A DNA stretch of 64,000 nucleotides. Source: Dendrophyllia cribrosa (lineage: Eukaryota > Cnidaria > Anthozoa > Scleractinia > Dendrophylliidae). Each line of letters starts with the position of its first letter. Positions within the stretch are counted from its first letter, which is position 1. The DNA lies in the NCBI GenBank assembly GCA_024195265.1, contig JAJLRJ010000011.1, positions 23,347,212 through 23,411,211 of the forward strand, written 5' to 3'. The notes below the pieces were generated by a model. The model made no database searches. It saw only the letters and a program-made list of their open reading frames with translations, and was not told where the DNA came from. Shown piece by piece: positions 34,628 to 46,135 of this stretch. A program made the position numbers and the translations under genes.

Positions 34628-35700
34628 ATTGAACGTGAAAGGTGTACATTTCAGTAGCACAGCGTCTCAGTGGTTCGCCAGTTGAGTTGTAAGCTTATTG
34701 AACGCAGAGGCTTTTTTGTTATTTTTTTTTTAGTGGCTCGTTGACTAGCGTTTATCGAACGCAAGCGATATATTTGTAGTACAAACAATATATATTACAT
34801 GTATATGTGTATGTATATATAAAGATGTATATAAACATGCATCTTATCAGCATCTCTTGGAAAGGATAAGACTACCCTCCATGGAATCTCGAAGAATTCA
34901 AGACATGTTATTGACAATACACAATAGTATATCGAACAATGCTCCACAGGCAATCAGGAATCTCATTAATTTATTACAAGTTTTAGCTATTAAACTGAGG
35001 TTAATGAGCTCTGAAGTCTCTGTTGCAACAGTCCATAGGTCATTGCCTGCCTGAAGTAATTGTACTTTTACTAGGTTAAATTGTAGGTCAAAGTTCCAGT
35101 GATTTCCCACTCATGCTGTCATATGATTCTGCCATGCTGTTTTCGGTCACTGGTGCAATAGTCTAGGTCTATGATCTATAGTGCAACAGTCCTGTAGGTA
35201 ATTTCTAGTGTGAAGTAATATTACTTTCACAGTTCTAACATTGTACGACCAAGCTCCCAGTGATTTCCCTCTCACGTTGTCATGTGATTATAGCATGCCG
35301 TTCGGACACTAGTTAAACTCTGTACACGAACCATCCCACATTTGAGTTTCAATCTTCCAGCTGGTATCGTGTCCGTATATTTTCCCTCCCTCCCACCCAA
35401 CATTGGTAGCTTTGTCATCTCTTCAGTCCATACTTACTGTAAATGCAATTCATGTGTGAATGCATGAGAGCACTATTTATAATACCTTAGCAATGTAATT
35501 TAAAATAGTTTCCCCTTAGCTAATAAATCATTGGTGGCGGGAAGTGCGCCCTGGGCTGCACTTTATCCCACAGTTAGTGCTATAGCCATCCTTGGAAATA
35601 GGTCCGGATCTCCCACTCCAAAATGGTACCACCGTACCATCTGAACTATTCTCCTCCCAGAAGGGTACCCTCTTCTGGTCCCCCTATGTTACACTCTAAC
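34628..35700. other. No gene seen; AT-rich with TA microsatellite
   Basis: Short TATATGTGTATGTATATAT stretch at 34780-34840. The rest is unassigned. Confidence 0.35.
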
Positions 35701-35705
35701 ATAAG

Positions 35706-35802
35706 GCCCCCCTAGACACCGCTACTTCGGGGGGTCCCCTCTAGAGACACCGCTACTCTAGTGGAGAGGGGTCCCCTAGTGACACCGCTACTCTAGGGGA
35801 CA
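35706..35802. repeat. Three consecutive hairpins presenting the same loop (ACACCGCTACT)
   Basis: Hairpin 1 has stem CCCCCC/GGGGGG (about 35707-35734). Hairpin 2 has CCCCTC/GAGGGG with inner TAGAG/CTCTA (about 35736-35771). Hairpin 3 has TCCCCTAG/CTAGGGGA (about 35772-35801). All three expose GACACCGCTACT or a one-base variant. The stems differ in sequence and length while staying paired. Confidence 0.8.
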
Positions 35803-35919
35803 TAGGCTCTTCCTTTCCTGCCACCCTAGTTTTGCCACAAAACTGGTATCCTTGTTGTTTCTTTTACATAACTGCGTATTTGGGGTGGGACCTCTATTGC
35901 CTTTTTCAATGCTAAATTT

Positions 35920-36194
35920 AGTATCAACTCAGTATCTCAAGTGTATCACACATCAGGGTCTCATTTACGCTCATTTAAGTACAATCTCAGGCGCCAAGAA
36001 TACGTTTTATCTTTACCTAAAGTTAACACTACTAAATACGGACTCAAGTCATGGAGATATTTTGCAGCTAAGAAATGGAATGAACTATCAAATGACATTA
36101 GAATAAAAGTGGGCATCAATGAAATAGTAACCATAATAGCCCAATTTCGATATATTAAAATTCAACTTAAAACAAAAGATATCTTCAAACATTG
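35920..36194 (+). pseudogene. CR1/L2-type LINE ORF2 C-terminus
   Basis: YNLRRQEYVLSLPKVNTTKY...SWRYFAAKKWNELSNDIR matches the conserved end of CR1/L2-like LINE polyproteins (usually of the form RTNYGKxSFxYxGAxLWNSLPxEIR). It runs to a TGA at 36193-36195. No RT domain lies upstream, so this is a 5'-truncated copy. Confidence 0.7.
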
Positions 36195-36195
36195 A

Positions 36196-36812
36196 TTTTT
36201 TTATAAAATTTTTGCTACAGCTAGGTTATGAGTTGTTTGTGTCAGAAATGGAAAAAAATGAGGGGGTCACCAACTTCGTTTCCGAGATAAGATATTTGAA
36301 AGGCGACCCTAATTTTGAAAAATTGGTCTTTCTTACGGGACGAGACCCCAATGTCTGTTAGTCTAAAAATATTGCAAATAAATCTCCAAAATGCAACTTT
36401 TTTCCCAAGGTCTGTTCAGCAAATTCATTCAACTGGTGACGTTTTTTAAAGTAAATTTAATCTTAAAAGAACAGTATTTGCAAACTCTGACAGCCGCAAA
36501 TTGGCAGGATTCGATGTCGCGCGGGTAGAAAAATGGTAAAAAAATTAAACTTCCTACATTGATTTTTTGTACATGTTTTCACAATCAGTCGAGAAGTAGC
36601 AAAGAAAATTATCTATCAAAAAAAATTGGGGGTTACAGACCATCCAAGCGAGTTAAATCTAAGCAAAGTTAACGCTTCGGCTACCAGTCCTTTATGTGCT
36701 TAGATTTCTTCTCTTGCGCGCGCGCTCGTGCATGACGTAGCATGGCGTTGCGACATGAATTGCGTGCGCAGTAAGGATGCGCATAAACAATTACCGCGAA
36801 CGTCCTTAAAGA
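36196..36812. other. No gene seen
   Basis: Possible 3' untranslated tail of the LINE copy, then unassigned AT-rich sequence. Confidence 0.3.
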
Positions 36813-37374
36813 TCAGTGATGTTAAAAGCGTCCGTCAGTGGTGATAAAGAGAAATATGGAATATTTTTTTAAAATGATGGAATGTCATTTTCTGACTAAT
36901 GAACTGTGTTAAGCATATACTTGCATTTTTCTGGCCATCTGCTAAATGTTTAACAAAAATTGACCACCAGTCATTAAAAAAAAATCTTTCATTACTTAAT
37001 AAAAAAACGTTTTTATTTGTTCAATGTTTCATAAAAGGAATCCGGCGAAATGAGTTCGTGCGCGGTCACTCTTCCTGGTACGCATTGCAAAAGTTCGGAG
37101 TGAATGCTCCTCATCATCATGGATCGAAATTTAAAATTATCGTCAAAGGAATGGCGAAATTTTGATTACATTGACAGGTTTAGCAGATAAAACGACGCTG
37201 TATTTAATGCAACGATCCTTATTATGAAAATAAAGATAACCATATGATGGTTTTTAAAGCGGTTTTTGTGTGTTTGAATGTTTTGTTCTGCGCGCGCTTA
37301 TAACGCAATCATAGTTTGAAAAATGTTTTGGGCTTAGAACTTGGCAAATTCGCGTTGTTTACCTATTCCTACCT

Positions 37375-37462
37375 TATTAATATTCATTAGCCCTCGTGCT
37401 TAGTATATAAGCATGCATTAATTATTCATAGTTGTCAACTTTGGTTGGAATCGTTTGAAATA
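37375..37462 (+). promoter_or_regulatory. Probable element promoter (TATA-like) upstream of gag-like start
   Basis: AGTATATAAGCATGC about 55 bp before ATGGCC at 37462-37464. The segment recurs at 6345-6435 and 40335-40417. Confidence 0.55.
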
Positions 37463-37682
37463 TGGCCGAGCATCCGTCCGCAGTGAACGACCCTGCAAGT
37501 GCCCGGCAAATTTTACAGCCCCTTCAAGGCTCTGTCGAGCAGGCTGCTCCGCCAACCACGTCCTCATCACAGCTTGGCAATTTCTGGAACAACCGCGAGC
37601 AGTGATAATGCATCCAAAAGGTCTTCTCAAGAAAACACCAATGGGTCGAGTGTGTCGAACAATTCGACAGTGAACCTTGAGG
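37462..37682 (+). pseudogene. gag-like exon 1 (Ser-rich N-terminus, frameshifted)
   Basis: MAEHPSAVNDPASARQIL and so on from ATG at 37462 runs about 44 codons to a TGA. A +1 frame continues as TTASSDNASKRSSQENTNGS up to a donor CTTGAG|GTATTC at about 37682. A single frameshift near 37590 therefore separates the two parts. Joined to the next exon only by inference. Confidence 0.5.
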
Positions 37683-38732
37683 TATTCGGCTACAACGGTT
37701 TAGTTTTGTATTCTAGCCGGGGTTTGTTGGTTATTTCTTGTTGCCCAACGTTACATTTTATCGTTTATGTTTTCCAATTCCCGTTACTCGGGGCAGGTTT
37801 TAAATTTCGCGCTTGGAGCACATGGTCGGTAAATATTCCTTTGGGTCGCCACGATACAGTTCTTTCAAATGCTAGGCGATATTCTGTTGTTTTATATTAT
37901 GCTTTGCTGTTGCGCTCGTTGGTTTTCGTTTCTTTTTTCTTTTGTTTGCTCTTGTGAAATAGGGTTGTTATATATTTGGGAGCTGTTTTTGTTTTTGGGT
38001 TGAGGACCAAAGAAATTATTTATGCTGTTTGCACCTTTTCTCGCTTGTCCCTTGATAGGGGCGTGCGGCGGGAGGTCTCGGTCAAGGTCCGTTTTAGTCT
38101 GACAGTGGTGTTTGGTTTTGTTTGTCTGGCCACATGGTGGCGTGGACCGTTTAAGCAGTGCGTCGAGGACTTCTGCTCTGTGCCACGGGGTGGCGTAAAA
38201 AAAAAATTCGGTCGAGGACCGATTGAGCAGTGTGTCGAGGACTTCTGCTCTGTGCCAAGGGGCGACGTAAAAAATAAAAAACGGTCGAAGACCGATAAAG
38301 CGGCGTGTCGTGAAATTTCGCCCGGTGCTACGAGGTGGCGTGAAAAGGGAAAAACAAAATACAAAAGATCGGTTAAGGACCGCTTGCGCAACGAGTCCTC
38401 CTTTTCTCCTTGTGTCATGAGGTGGCGTAAGAAGGGAAAGCGACAGGGAACCGTTTACTTTGACCATATACGTTGACCCCGTGGTGAAAAGGAAAGAATT
38501 GCATTGGGCCACGCGGTGGCTGTGTGTTTAACGTGCCGAGGGAACTTGTGCGAAGATTCGGTGAAATCTTCTTAGGTAAGGAATTCGGTCGCTCAGGACT
38601 ACAACATGGAGTGAAGTAATATATTTTGGAGTATGAGATCTGGGTTTTAGGGAAGACAGTTCCGTGATGAAGTAAGGACTGGAGTTAAGGACATTAAGGG
38701 GTTATTTGGGCGTTTATTTCCCTTGTAGGTCC
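37683..38732 (+). other. Putative intron of the gag-like gene with internal tandem repeats
   Basis: Bounded by GTATTC and CCTTGTAG. It contains 4-5 diverged units of about 70-75 bp (38140-38520). They carry GGACCG, GTCGAGGACTTCTGCTCTG and a CACGGGGTGGCG-type box followed by A-rich sequence. Open frames on both strands here follow the repeats and are not considered genes. Confidence 0.5.
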
Positions 38733-39165
38733 CGGCCACAACGGTCGGTGCTCTAAAGAAGGAATTAGATGAGTGGAAGGAAATAAAAATTGATGAATCG
38801 GCAATCGAGTCTGCTTTGTCGACTCTCCAGATGGTGATTGCGCGTCCAGCGGCTCTTTTTGATCCATACGCTGCGATCGATATCGCCGCTCTAGATGAAG
38901 TGGTCAACGTCACGAAAAGAAAGAAGGATGAAAGAGCGTCGCGTTATGAAATAGTGCTAAGGCAGGGCCGTCCGTTGTTTAACAACACGTGCCTACAACA
39001 GGTGTTAATAAAGCTGGTAGCGTCTAAAGAGGAGACCGAGGTGGTGAAGGTTATTGCTAAGGCAACCAAGCGGCCCGCCCCAGTAAATCAAGGTTCGTTC
39101 ACTGGACGGACGCGTAAGGTTCCATACCAGAGGCGTGGCACCAATCTTAGCACTAGATGTCAATA
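38733..39165 (+). CDS. gag-like exon 2 (helical, Lys/Glu-rich)
   Basis: After the acceptor CCTTGTAG the frame reads VPATTVGALKKELDEWKEIK and continues about 144 codons to TAG. It is rich in Lys, Glu, Val and Leu, consistent with a helical capsid-like or adaptor segment. It ends in a basic patch (GRTRKVPYQRRG), a nucleic-acid-binding-like tail. No conserved fold recognised by eye. The stop may be bypassed by splicing to the zinc-knuckle exon. Confidence 0.5.
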
Positions 39166-39320
39166 GGGCAATTTAAAAGGGAAATAAACCGACTATTTCA
39201 ATCATAGGCTTCCCACTCGGCACCCTTGTAAAACAGTAAGTGAAGTGTATATATATTTTTAATGATATAATTGTCACTTTTTATATACTGAATGATTTTA
39301 CCGAGTTTAAATAAAGTTAC

Positions 39321-39373
39321 ATGTATGTATGTATGTATGTATGTATGTATGTATGTATGTATGTATGTATGTA
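39321..39373. repeat. (GTAT)n microsatellite
   Basis: About 13 units directly before the zinc-knuckle exon. Its last unit plus G supplies the acceptor TATGTAG. Confidence 0.95.
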
Positions 39374-39374
39374 G

Positions 39375-39450
39375 ATCACCTTTGGAGAGGAAGTGCTGGG
39401 TGTGTGGAAAAGCGGGACACATCTCGCGCTCTTGCCCAGACAAGCGTTAA
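39375..39450 (+). CDS. CCHC zinc-knuckle exon of the gag-like gene
   Basis: RKCWVCGKAGHISRSCPDKR followed by TAA. The spacing C-x2-C-x4-H-x4-C (first Cys codon 39394-39396) is an exact retroviral-type zinc knuckle, which binds RNA in gag proteins. Exon start after the GTAG at 39371-39374. Confidence 0.75.
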
Positions 39451-39750
39451 AGATGGTGCCATCAGTGAAAGTGATTTGTTTTGAAATGGGATTCTGGATT
39501 GTCTTTGTATTTGCACTTGACAATAATAAATGTAACGGCACTGTTATAAATATGTGTCGTTTTTTATTTTTTCCTTCTGGGAGTCTGTGGTCTCGAGGTT
39601 GGGAGAATGACCCCACAAGCGTTTAGCCCATAGGCATGCCCTTGAGCCCGATTACTTGGGCTACGGTGGTCATTTTCTCCGAACTCGGGTTTTACAGCCT
39701 CCGTTTAGATACGTCATTCTGATCCTTTTCTTTTGGTATTCTTGTTTTAG

Positions 39751-40100
39751 CGTAAAACAAAACGTCTCAAGGGAGATACGACGACCTTTATGCGCTTAAA
39801 AGCGGAGGAAAAAGCAGGCATAGGGGAATACGATGGGTGTCCCTGGAGGGTAAACCGAGTTCGGAGAAAATGACATCAAAAGACGCTTGCCTAACCCATG
39901 TTCAAGGCATTGTTGCGGGGGGAACTCCTAACCTGCGGGATCTGTCTTTTTGCGATCCGGACTCCTTTCAAGCTGGTCAACTTCGCACCCGTATTGGACT
40001 CTGGGAAAATATTTTGGACGGGTACGAACCCGCAAAGCATGTCCTTGAATGGTTGGAGCATGGGGTGGATATCAAAACATTTTATGAAGGTTTACAATAA
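39751..40100 (+). CDS. ORF1 tail overlapping ORF2 start (ATGA), ORF2 truncated
   Basis: After TTGTTTTAG an open segment, RKTKRLKGDTTTFMRLKAEE and so on, ends in TGA at 39871-39873. The A before it makes an ATG at 39870-39872, opening a second frame (MTSKDACLTHVQGIVAGGTP...). That frame contains LRTRIGLWENILDGYEP and WLEHGVDIKTFY, a pattern seen just upstream of RT in DIRS/Ty3-like polyproteins. It stops at 40098-40100 after 76 residues. A four-base ATGA overlap is a common gag/pol arrangement. RT is missing. Confidence 0.6.
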
Positions 40101-40192
40101 TTTGGCATGGTCCTCTTTATAGCATTTATTACAGTCATGTTGGAATGCTAGTGAGGGTTGGGAAATTAGTTTGGTTAAGGATGGGTAAGGTT

Positions 40193-40535
40193 GGGGGGGG
40201 GGGGGGGGGGTTTATCTTTGGTATGATTGTTTGGATTAGCCAGCGAATTCCACGACGATTGCGAGGCGCAGTGACTTTCCCGTAACTAAATGCTAATGAG
40301 TATGTAAGAAGGATAATGAACTATTCATACCTTATTAATATTCATTAACCCTCGTGCATAGTATATAAGCATGCATTAATTATTCATAGTTGTCAGTTTT
40401 GCCTAACTTTGGTTGGAATCGTCCCACCCACCCACCCCTTCTGCTTACTCTATTAGCACCTTTCATGTTTCCCCAGCGAGCTTGCTCGACTGGGGTGACT
40501 TTCCCGTAACTAAATGCTGATGAGTATGTAAGAAG
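40193..40535 (+). promoter_or_regulatory. G run, TATA segment and hairpin (copy 2)
   Basis: 18-G run at 40193-40210, TATATAAGCATGC near 40361-40375, and hairpin 40471-40495 with stem CCCCAGCGAGC / GCTCG-CTGGGG. Confidence 0.6.
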
Positions 40536-41165
40536 TTGTGGACGTTTGTAACTTTCAGAAACTTCATGACGATTTTCTATGCATGGCATTTGTTTTGTTA
40601 CATGAAAAATCAGTAATGGCTTGAAAAGTCCGTGTTTTCAAAACTCTTTTTTGCAAAAATGTGATTACGTGTACAAAACGTCGTCCATACGACACCTCAT
40701 GATTAGTAGGAATTTTAGTTTTGATCAGCGCAAGTTATTTTAATGATCTTTCCAATGATCACATTTCGTGTATCGTGATCAAATTTGACCATTAAGGCAA
40801 AAGAAGACATCACAATTTACATTCAGGAAAAATAGAAAACATACTGTTCTAGGCAATCTAGTAGAAAATATTTTGGATCAACCATATTTTCCCAAGACAC
40901 TACTAAACCCAGGCCCCAAACTGCCTGAGACTGTAATTTCGCAGTATTTTGCAACTAAACCTAGTAAAATTGAAACACGTTGTTTTATGTATGTGATAAG
41001 GAAGAGTTTAAATACCATACATATTTACATTTTAGGTGCACTTTATGGTTAAATCGTCCCCAATAAACCTTGATCCCAGTGGGACTAATAGTATAATTAA
41101 ACTTTTAACTGCTTAAGTTTCTGAAAGTTTGCTTGGTAGACTATGAGTAGTCCCTTATTTATGTT

Positions 41166-41929
41166 CATTTGAATAAGTCGCATCACCATGGCCTCGTTAG
41201 ATGGCAAAATTGGCTAAAAAACAACAGGTAACAGCATTGACAAAGTTAAATTTGCAATAGTGTGGTCCCCAGATCCAGCCACCCAACAATATAAAGTACG
41301 GGATAGGTCTGGAGGGGTTCCTACTGCGCATGATAATTTAGACCTTCGTATTTGGGAGAATAATTAACCGTAAGATACAATGATCTTTGCGCAACAATCC
41401 ATCTAGCTCGCGACAATTATCAAACAAATTATTTTTTTTTAAAGTATACAAGCAATATTTCGAACCACTCAATTCAACATTAACTTATTGGTTAATTATA
41501 AATATTTTTTTTATGGTATAACAAAAAATATTACTGTCATACGATGACTTTTATTGTTTTTTCATCGCATTTTAAATATCCTATATAAGCATGTGCGAGT
41601 GTCAATTTGAGTTGTTAAGAAAGTGGTAATAAAAGTTGGATCAATGCGGTGTTATTTCTAGGCTGCGAAGCAAAGCCGCTATATTTATAGGGCGAAATTT
41701 CTAGGACGCGTGCGCGAGAGGAGCGCGCGAAAGGGAGAGGGTTATTGCAAGTACTGATCATTTGTTTTGCCGATTGTTCTCTCGAAACAAAGTACTATAA
41801 ACGTGAGATATAAGCTTACATTTGCTTAGCGATCGAAGTTTCTCTGTTAAAGCAATCAAAACACTCGGGAATTAATACTTCAATGGGTCATAGACGCCAG
41901 GATATCAAGCTGTGTACAGTTTGTTAATT
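41166..41929. other. No gene seen
   Basis: AT-rich sequence with one GC-rich patch (41690-41730, ACGCGTGCGCGAGAGGAGCG). Confidence 0.35.
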
Positions 41930-42660
41930 ATTGCATTTTCTGGCCACTTTCCGATAATGTTTTACTAAAATTGACCACCAGACATAAGAAAAAATATTTC
42001 TATACTTAATAGAAAACCGTTTTCCTTTGTTCAATGTTCCATAAAAGGCTCTTAGCGGTACATATTGCAAAATTCGGACTGAATGCTATTTATCAACATG
42101 GGCCCGTCTCAAAACCTTTTCTGTGGTTTGATGAAAATTTCAGCTGCAAATTATTGGATTCCTTGCGTACAAAAACAAAATATATAATATTATTTTCAAA
42201 GGAAGGGCAAAATTTTGATTACTTTGACAGGTTTAGCAGATAAAACGACGCTGTATTCAATGCAACGATCCTTTTTATTAAAATTAAGTTAACCATAAGA
42301 TGAGTTTTAAAGCTGTTTCTGTGTGTTTGAATGTTTTGTGCTGTGTACGAGCTATTCACGCAATCATAATTTTGAAAAACGTTTTGGGCTTAAAGTTGAT
42401 GTTACACGGGACGATTCGCAACGACGATTTTTAGCGGGACAAGGCTGCGCTATAAGTTGATGCCGTGTAACATGGGTGCGCGGACGATTTTCCTCGCAAT
42501 TTTTGCGTTGCGAATTTTTTAATCAGCTTCAAACGCTTGCAACGTGTTGCCAAAAAAAATAGTGCGTTACAAATCGTCTGCGCGCTGTTAAAAATCGTCT
42601 CGTGTAACATCACCTTAAAACGACTGTCGAAATTCGTTCTGACAAATAGGGGTTCAAAAG
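41930..42660 (+). repeat. Diverged block A copy carrying a nested MITE
   Basis: Matches block A (GACCACCAGACATAAG, AAACCGTTTTCCTTTGTTC, CAGATAAAACGACGCTGTAT, AACGTTTTGGGCTTAAA) and resumes after the MITE with TTAAAACGACTGTCGAAATTCG. Confidence 0.75.
42390..42618. mobile_element. 221 bp TTAA-target MITE nested in block A
   Basis: TTAA at 42390-42393 and 42615-42618. Ends AGTTGATGTTACACGGGACG and (complement) GGTGATGTTACACGAGACG. The surrounding block A is continuous if the MITE and one TTAA are removed. Confidence 0.88.
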
Positions 42661-43140
42661 TATCGCTGAGAAGTCAAAAATTGCTTCACAGCTTCACCCA
42701 CATTGTAAATTGATACGTCTCGGTGACAGCTACAAATATAGTTTGTCAATTCGATGCAATAATCAATTAAAGAAATTTTCATATAGAGCTTTTACTTCAA
42801 GCTATAGCTAATAAAGGCTAATAGCCGCTTCAATGGCTATGCGACCACGATTTCACAAACACTTATCAATGAAAATATAACTGAGCTGAAAAGCCTATCA
42901 TGTTAAAAGAGAATGCGATTCCGATCATCCACAACAATAAGGGACAACTAGCGACGAAAAGGACAGTCATTCAATGTAAACTTCTTGTTTAACACTTGCA
43001 CCGAAAAGCATTTCCCGTGTCGCCTTTAAACTTCAGTTCGGCAGCAGAAAGGTTGAAATCATTCAACGTTATCTGCTCTTCTATGATGCTCCATTTAGTG
43101 GGCAGATGATAATAATCGGTACCGGCTAAGAAGCTCCATT
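42661..43140. other. No gene seen
   Basis: AT-rich, unassigned. Confidence 0.35.
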
Positions 43141-43247
43141 TCAAGCACCTGGCGAGACCGAATTCTTCGCTAAAACAAACAGTTGATAAATGAGGCTTTT
43201 TCCAAAGCCGGTTGGTAACACACCAAAAACATCTCTTCCTATGTTAG
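43141..43247 (-). pseudogene. RecQ-like helicase motif I fragment
   Basis: Minus strand reads NPNIGRDVFGVLPTGFGKSL followed by IYQLFVL. LPTGxGKSLIYQL is the Walker A block typical of RecQ-family DNA helicases. Only about 35 codons are recognisable, and a foldback element abuts its upstream side, so this is a scrap of a gene or of a RecQ-bearing repeat. Confidence 0.7.
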
Positions 43248-43248
43248 G

Positions 43249-43371
43249 GTTATTGACCAGGAGCGAGGGGATATGTGATATATTCCCTTCGTGGCGTACC
43301 CGAGGGCGTAGCCCGAGGGAACGCCACAAGTGGAATATATCACATATCTCCAAGGGACAGGTCAATAACAT
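43249..43371. repeat. Foldback (GTTATTGACC) next to the RecQ fragment
   Basis: GTTATTGACC...GATATGTGATATATTCC is mirrored by GGAATATATCACATATC...GGTCAATAAC. The apex GAGGGCGTAGCCC sits between GGCGTACCCGAGG and CCGAGGGAACGCC. Near-perfect hairpin of about 120 bp. Confidence 0.85.
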
Positions 43372-43571
43372 GCTTATTTTCCACCTTGTGAGGTTTTCTA
43401 AAACAAAGGAACTATTAATTTTTCGGAGAGTAACATTCCGTTCAATTCAAATGCAAAAAAGCATGATTCCGCAAGGCCGCATTGGGATCACGGTATATTA
43501 CGAAGCGAGACGGTAAACATGTTTTGCTTTTGTCAAATTTGCATTGAGCACGTTGCTTCGTTGTGGAGTAG

Positions 43572-44911
<1,340 letters not shown>

Positions 44912-45106
44912 CATTACTACGGCTATTAAAAACACGTCGTTCTTTGTAAAGTAACTTTTGAAACAAGTTAACAGGCTCGTGCCGACTTTTAAACCCGCTA
45001 CTTTGTGCATTACTACTTTTAAAAACAACTAGTACTCCGACTCTTTGTAAGATTACTTATGAAACAAGTTTGAAGGCTCATGCCGACTTTTAAACCCGCT
45101 ACTTCT
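44912..45106. repeat. Tandem duplication of a 96-99 bp unit
   Basis: Both units begin GCATTACTAC and end TGCCGACTTTTAAACCCGCTACTT (44912-45007 and 45008-45106). Confidence 0.85.
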
Positions 45107-45158
45107 CTCGTTTCATGACTTTCATATTTGTAAAGCCGTATGATGTCACGCAACACTC

Positions 45159-45235
45159 CATGATTTGCGAACACTCCATGAAGACTTGCGAACACTCAAT
45201 GACTTGCGAACGCTCAATGACTTGCGTAAACACTT
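45159..45235. repeat. About 19 bp minisatellite (CACTCAATGACTTGCGAA)
   Basis: Four to five units with small changes (CCATGA/CAATGA, ACTTGCGAA). Confidence 0.85.
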
Positions 45236-45349
45236 TCCGCCAGGCGTTCCTTGTCCTACTTGATCACGTGATCGATAAAACCCACGTTTCTTTTAGCTGA
45301 CAGTCTCTCGATCTCGATTACGGTAACACATCTTCAGTTTTTAATAGAT

Positions 45350-45658
45350 TCAAACGTTCTCAGAGAGTGCGCTCAGCGCCTCATTGAAACTGCTAAGCGA
45401 ATTACAAATTCTTCATCGCCTAATGCTGCCGCGTCTACTACGACAACATCAACTGAAACGCGGCAGAGTACGAGTACGCCAAATCTGACAACTACCTTCA
45501 TACCACTATCTATGATTTTTTTGACAGTGCTCCGTCCCGCTGCGACGCACGAGATTACATCTGAACGCATGTGGCACAACATTACTACACGAGAATCATT
45601 AAATTGTGTTCATTCCTTGCTTAAGGAAAGGACTCAAGAATTTACTGGTCTTCTCTAG
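45350..45658 (+). CDS. Possible exon, Thr/Ser-rich, unknown
   Basis: After a possible acceptor TTTTTAATAG a frame of about 102 codons (NVLRECAQRLIETAKRITNS, then a TTTTSTETRQSTSTPN stretch, then HEITSERMWHNITTRESLN and LLKERTQEFTGLL) runs to TAG. The composition resembles the low-complexity exon at 96-360, but no family is recognised. The - strand is also partly open. Confidence 0.3.
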   Translation, partial: SNVLRECAQRLIETAKRITNSSSPNAAASTTTTSTETRQSTSTPNLTTTFIPLSMIFLTVLRPAATHEITSERMWHNITTRESLNCVHSLLKERTQEFTGLL

Positions 45659-45689
45659 CATCCGTGAGATTTACAAAAAAGCAACTACC

Positions 45690-46135
45690 GTGTAGGAGTT
45701 TAATTTTGCGGGAGTTAATTTTTGCGGGTTTTGCGGATTTCCTTCGATCCGCAAAAGAAATCTCCCGCAGATAAAAACTACCGCAAAATTTTCCTCCGCA
45801 GAAATATACTCCCGCAGAAAAATTAGTAAATCTTGTTTTACAGTGAACATATTGCTCTCATAACTCCGAGGCGACTGGCACAACAGTCATCTGTATTCCC
45901 GATTCAACTACAGACACGTCCTCAAAAGAACCAGAGACTGTTAGCATAATCGACTAATACGTTTTTATAAGAACGTACAATAATTCACTCAGGTTTTCTC
46001 GTTGTTTATGTACGTTTATGTTGGCGCTAGAACAGCAACCGTGACTATGGTAACTATAGAAACCTCCGGTCAGGAAGTAAAATTACAATTTAATACCGAT
46101 ACTGCCTTGAATTTTATTTATACTTGACCAGAAAT
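45690..46135. repeat. Dispersed repeat (CCGCAGAAATATACTCCCGCAG), copy 2
   Basis: TTGCGGGAG...CCGCAAAATTTTCC...CCGCAGAAATATACTCCCGC (45705-45825) and ACTATAGAAACCTCCGGTCAGG...TTGACCAGAAATC (46050-46135) match 18940-19110. They are separated by about 200 bp not present in copy 1. Confidence 0.7.

Larger units (their letters stand above)
36813..41165 (+). mobile_element. Retroelement of the A/B block family with gag-like gene and ORF2 start
   Basis: Order: block A (36813-37370), TATA-bearing segment (37375-37455), gag-like exons (37463-39450), and ORF1 tail with overlapping ORF2 start (39751-40100). A G run (40193-40210), a second copy of the TATA segment (about 40335-40417), a hairpin (40471-40495) and block B (40537-41165) follow. 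The TATA segment is thus repeated on both sides of the genes. ORF2 is cut to 77 codons, with no RT, RNase H or recombinase domain, so this copy is internally deleted. The DIRS-like assignment is tentative; a Ty3-like origin is possible. Confidence 0.65.

Noticed and set aside
37892..38512. Up to 206-codon frames on both strands
   Set aside because: They follow the tandem boxes in the presumed intron and lack any domain; three overlapping frames are open at once.
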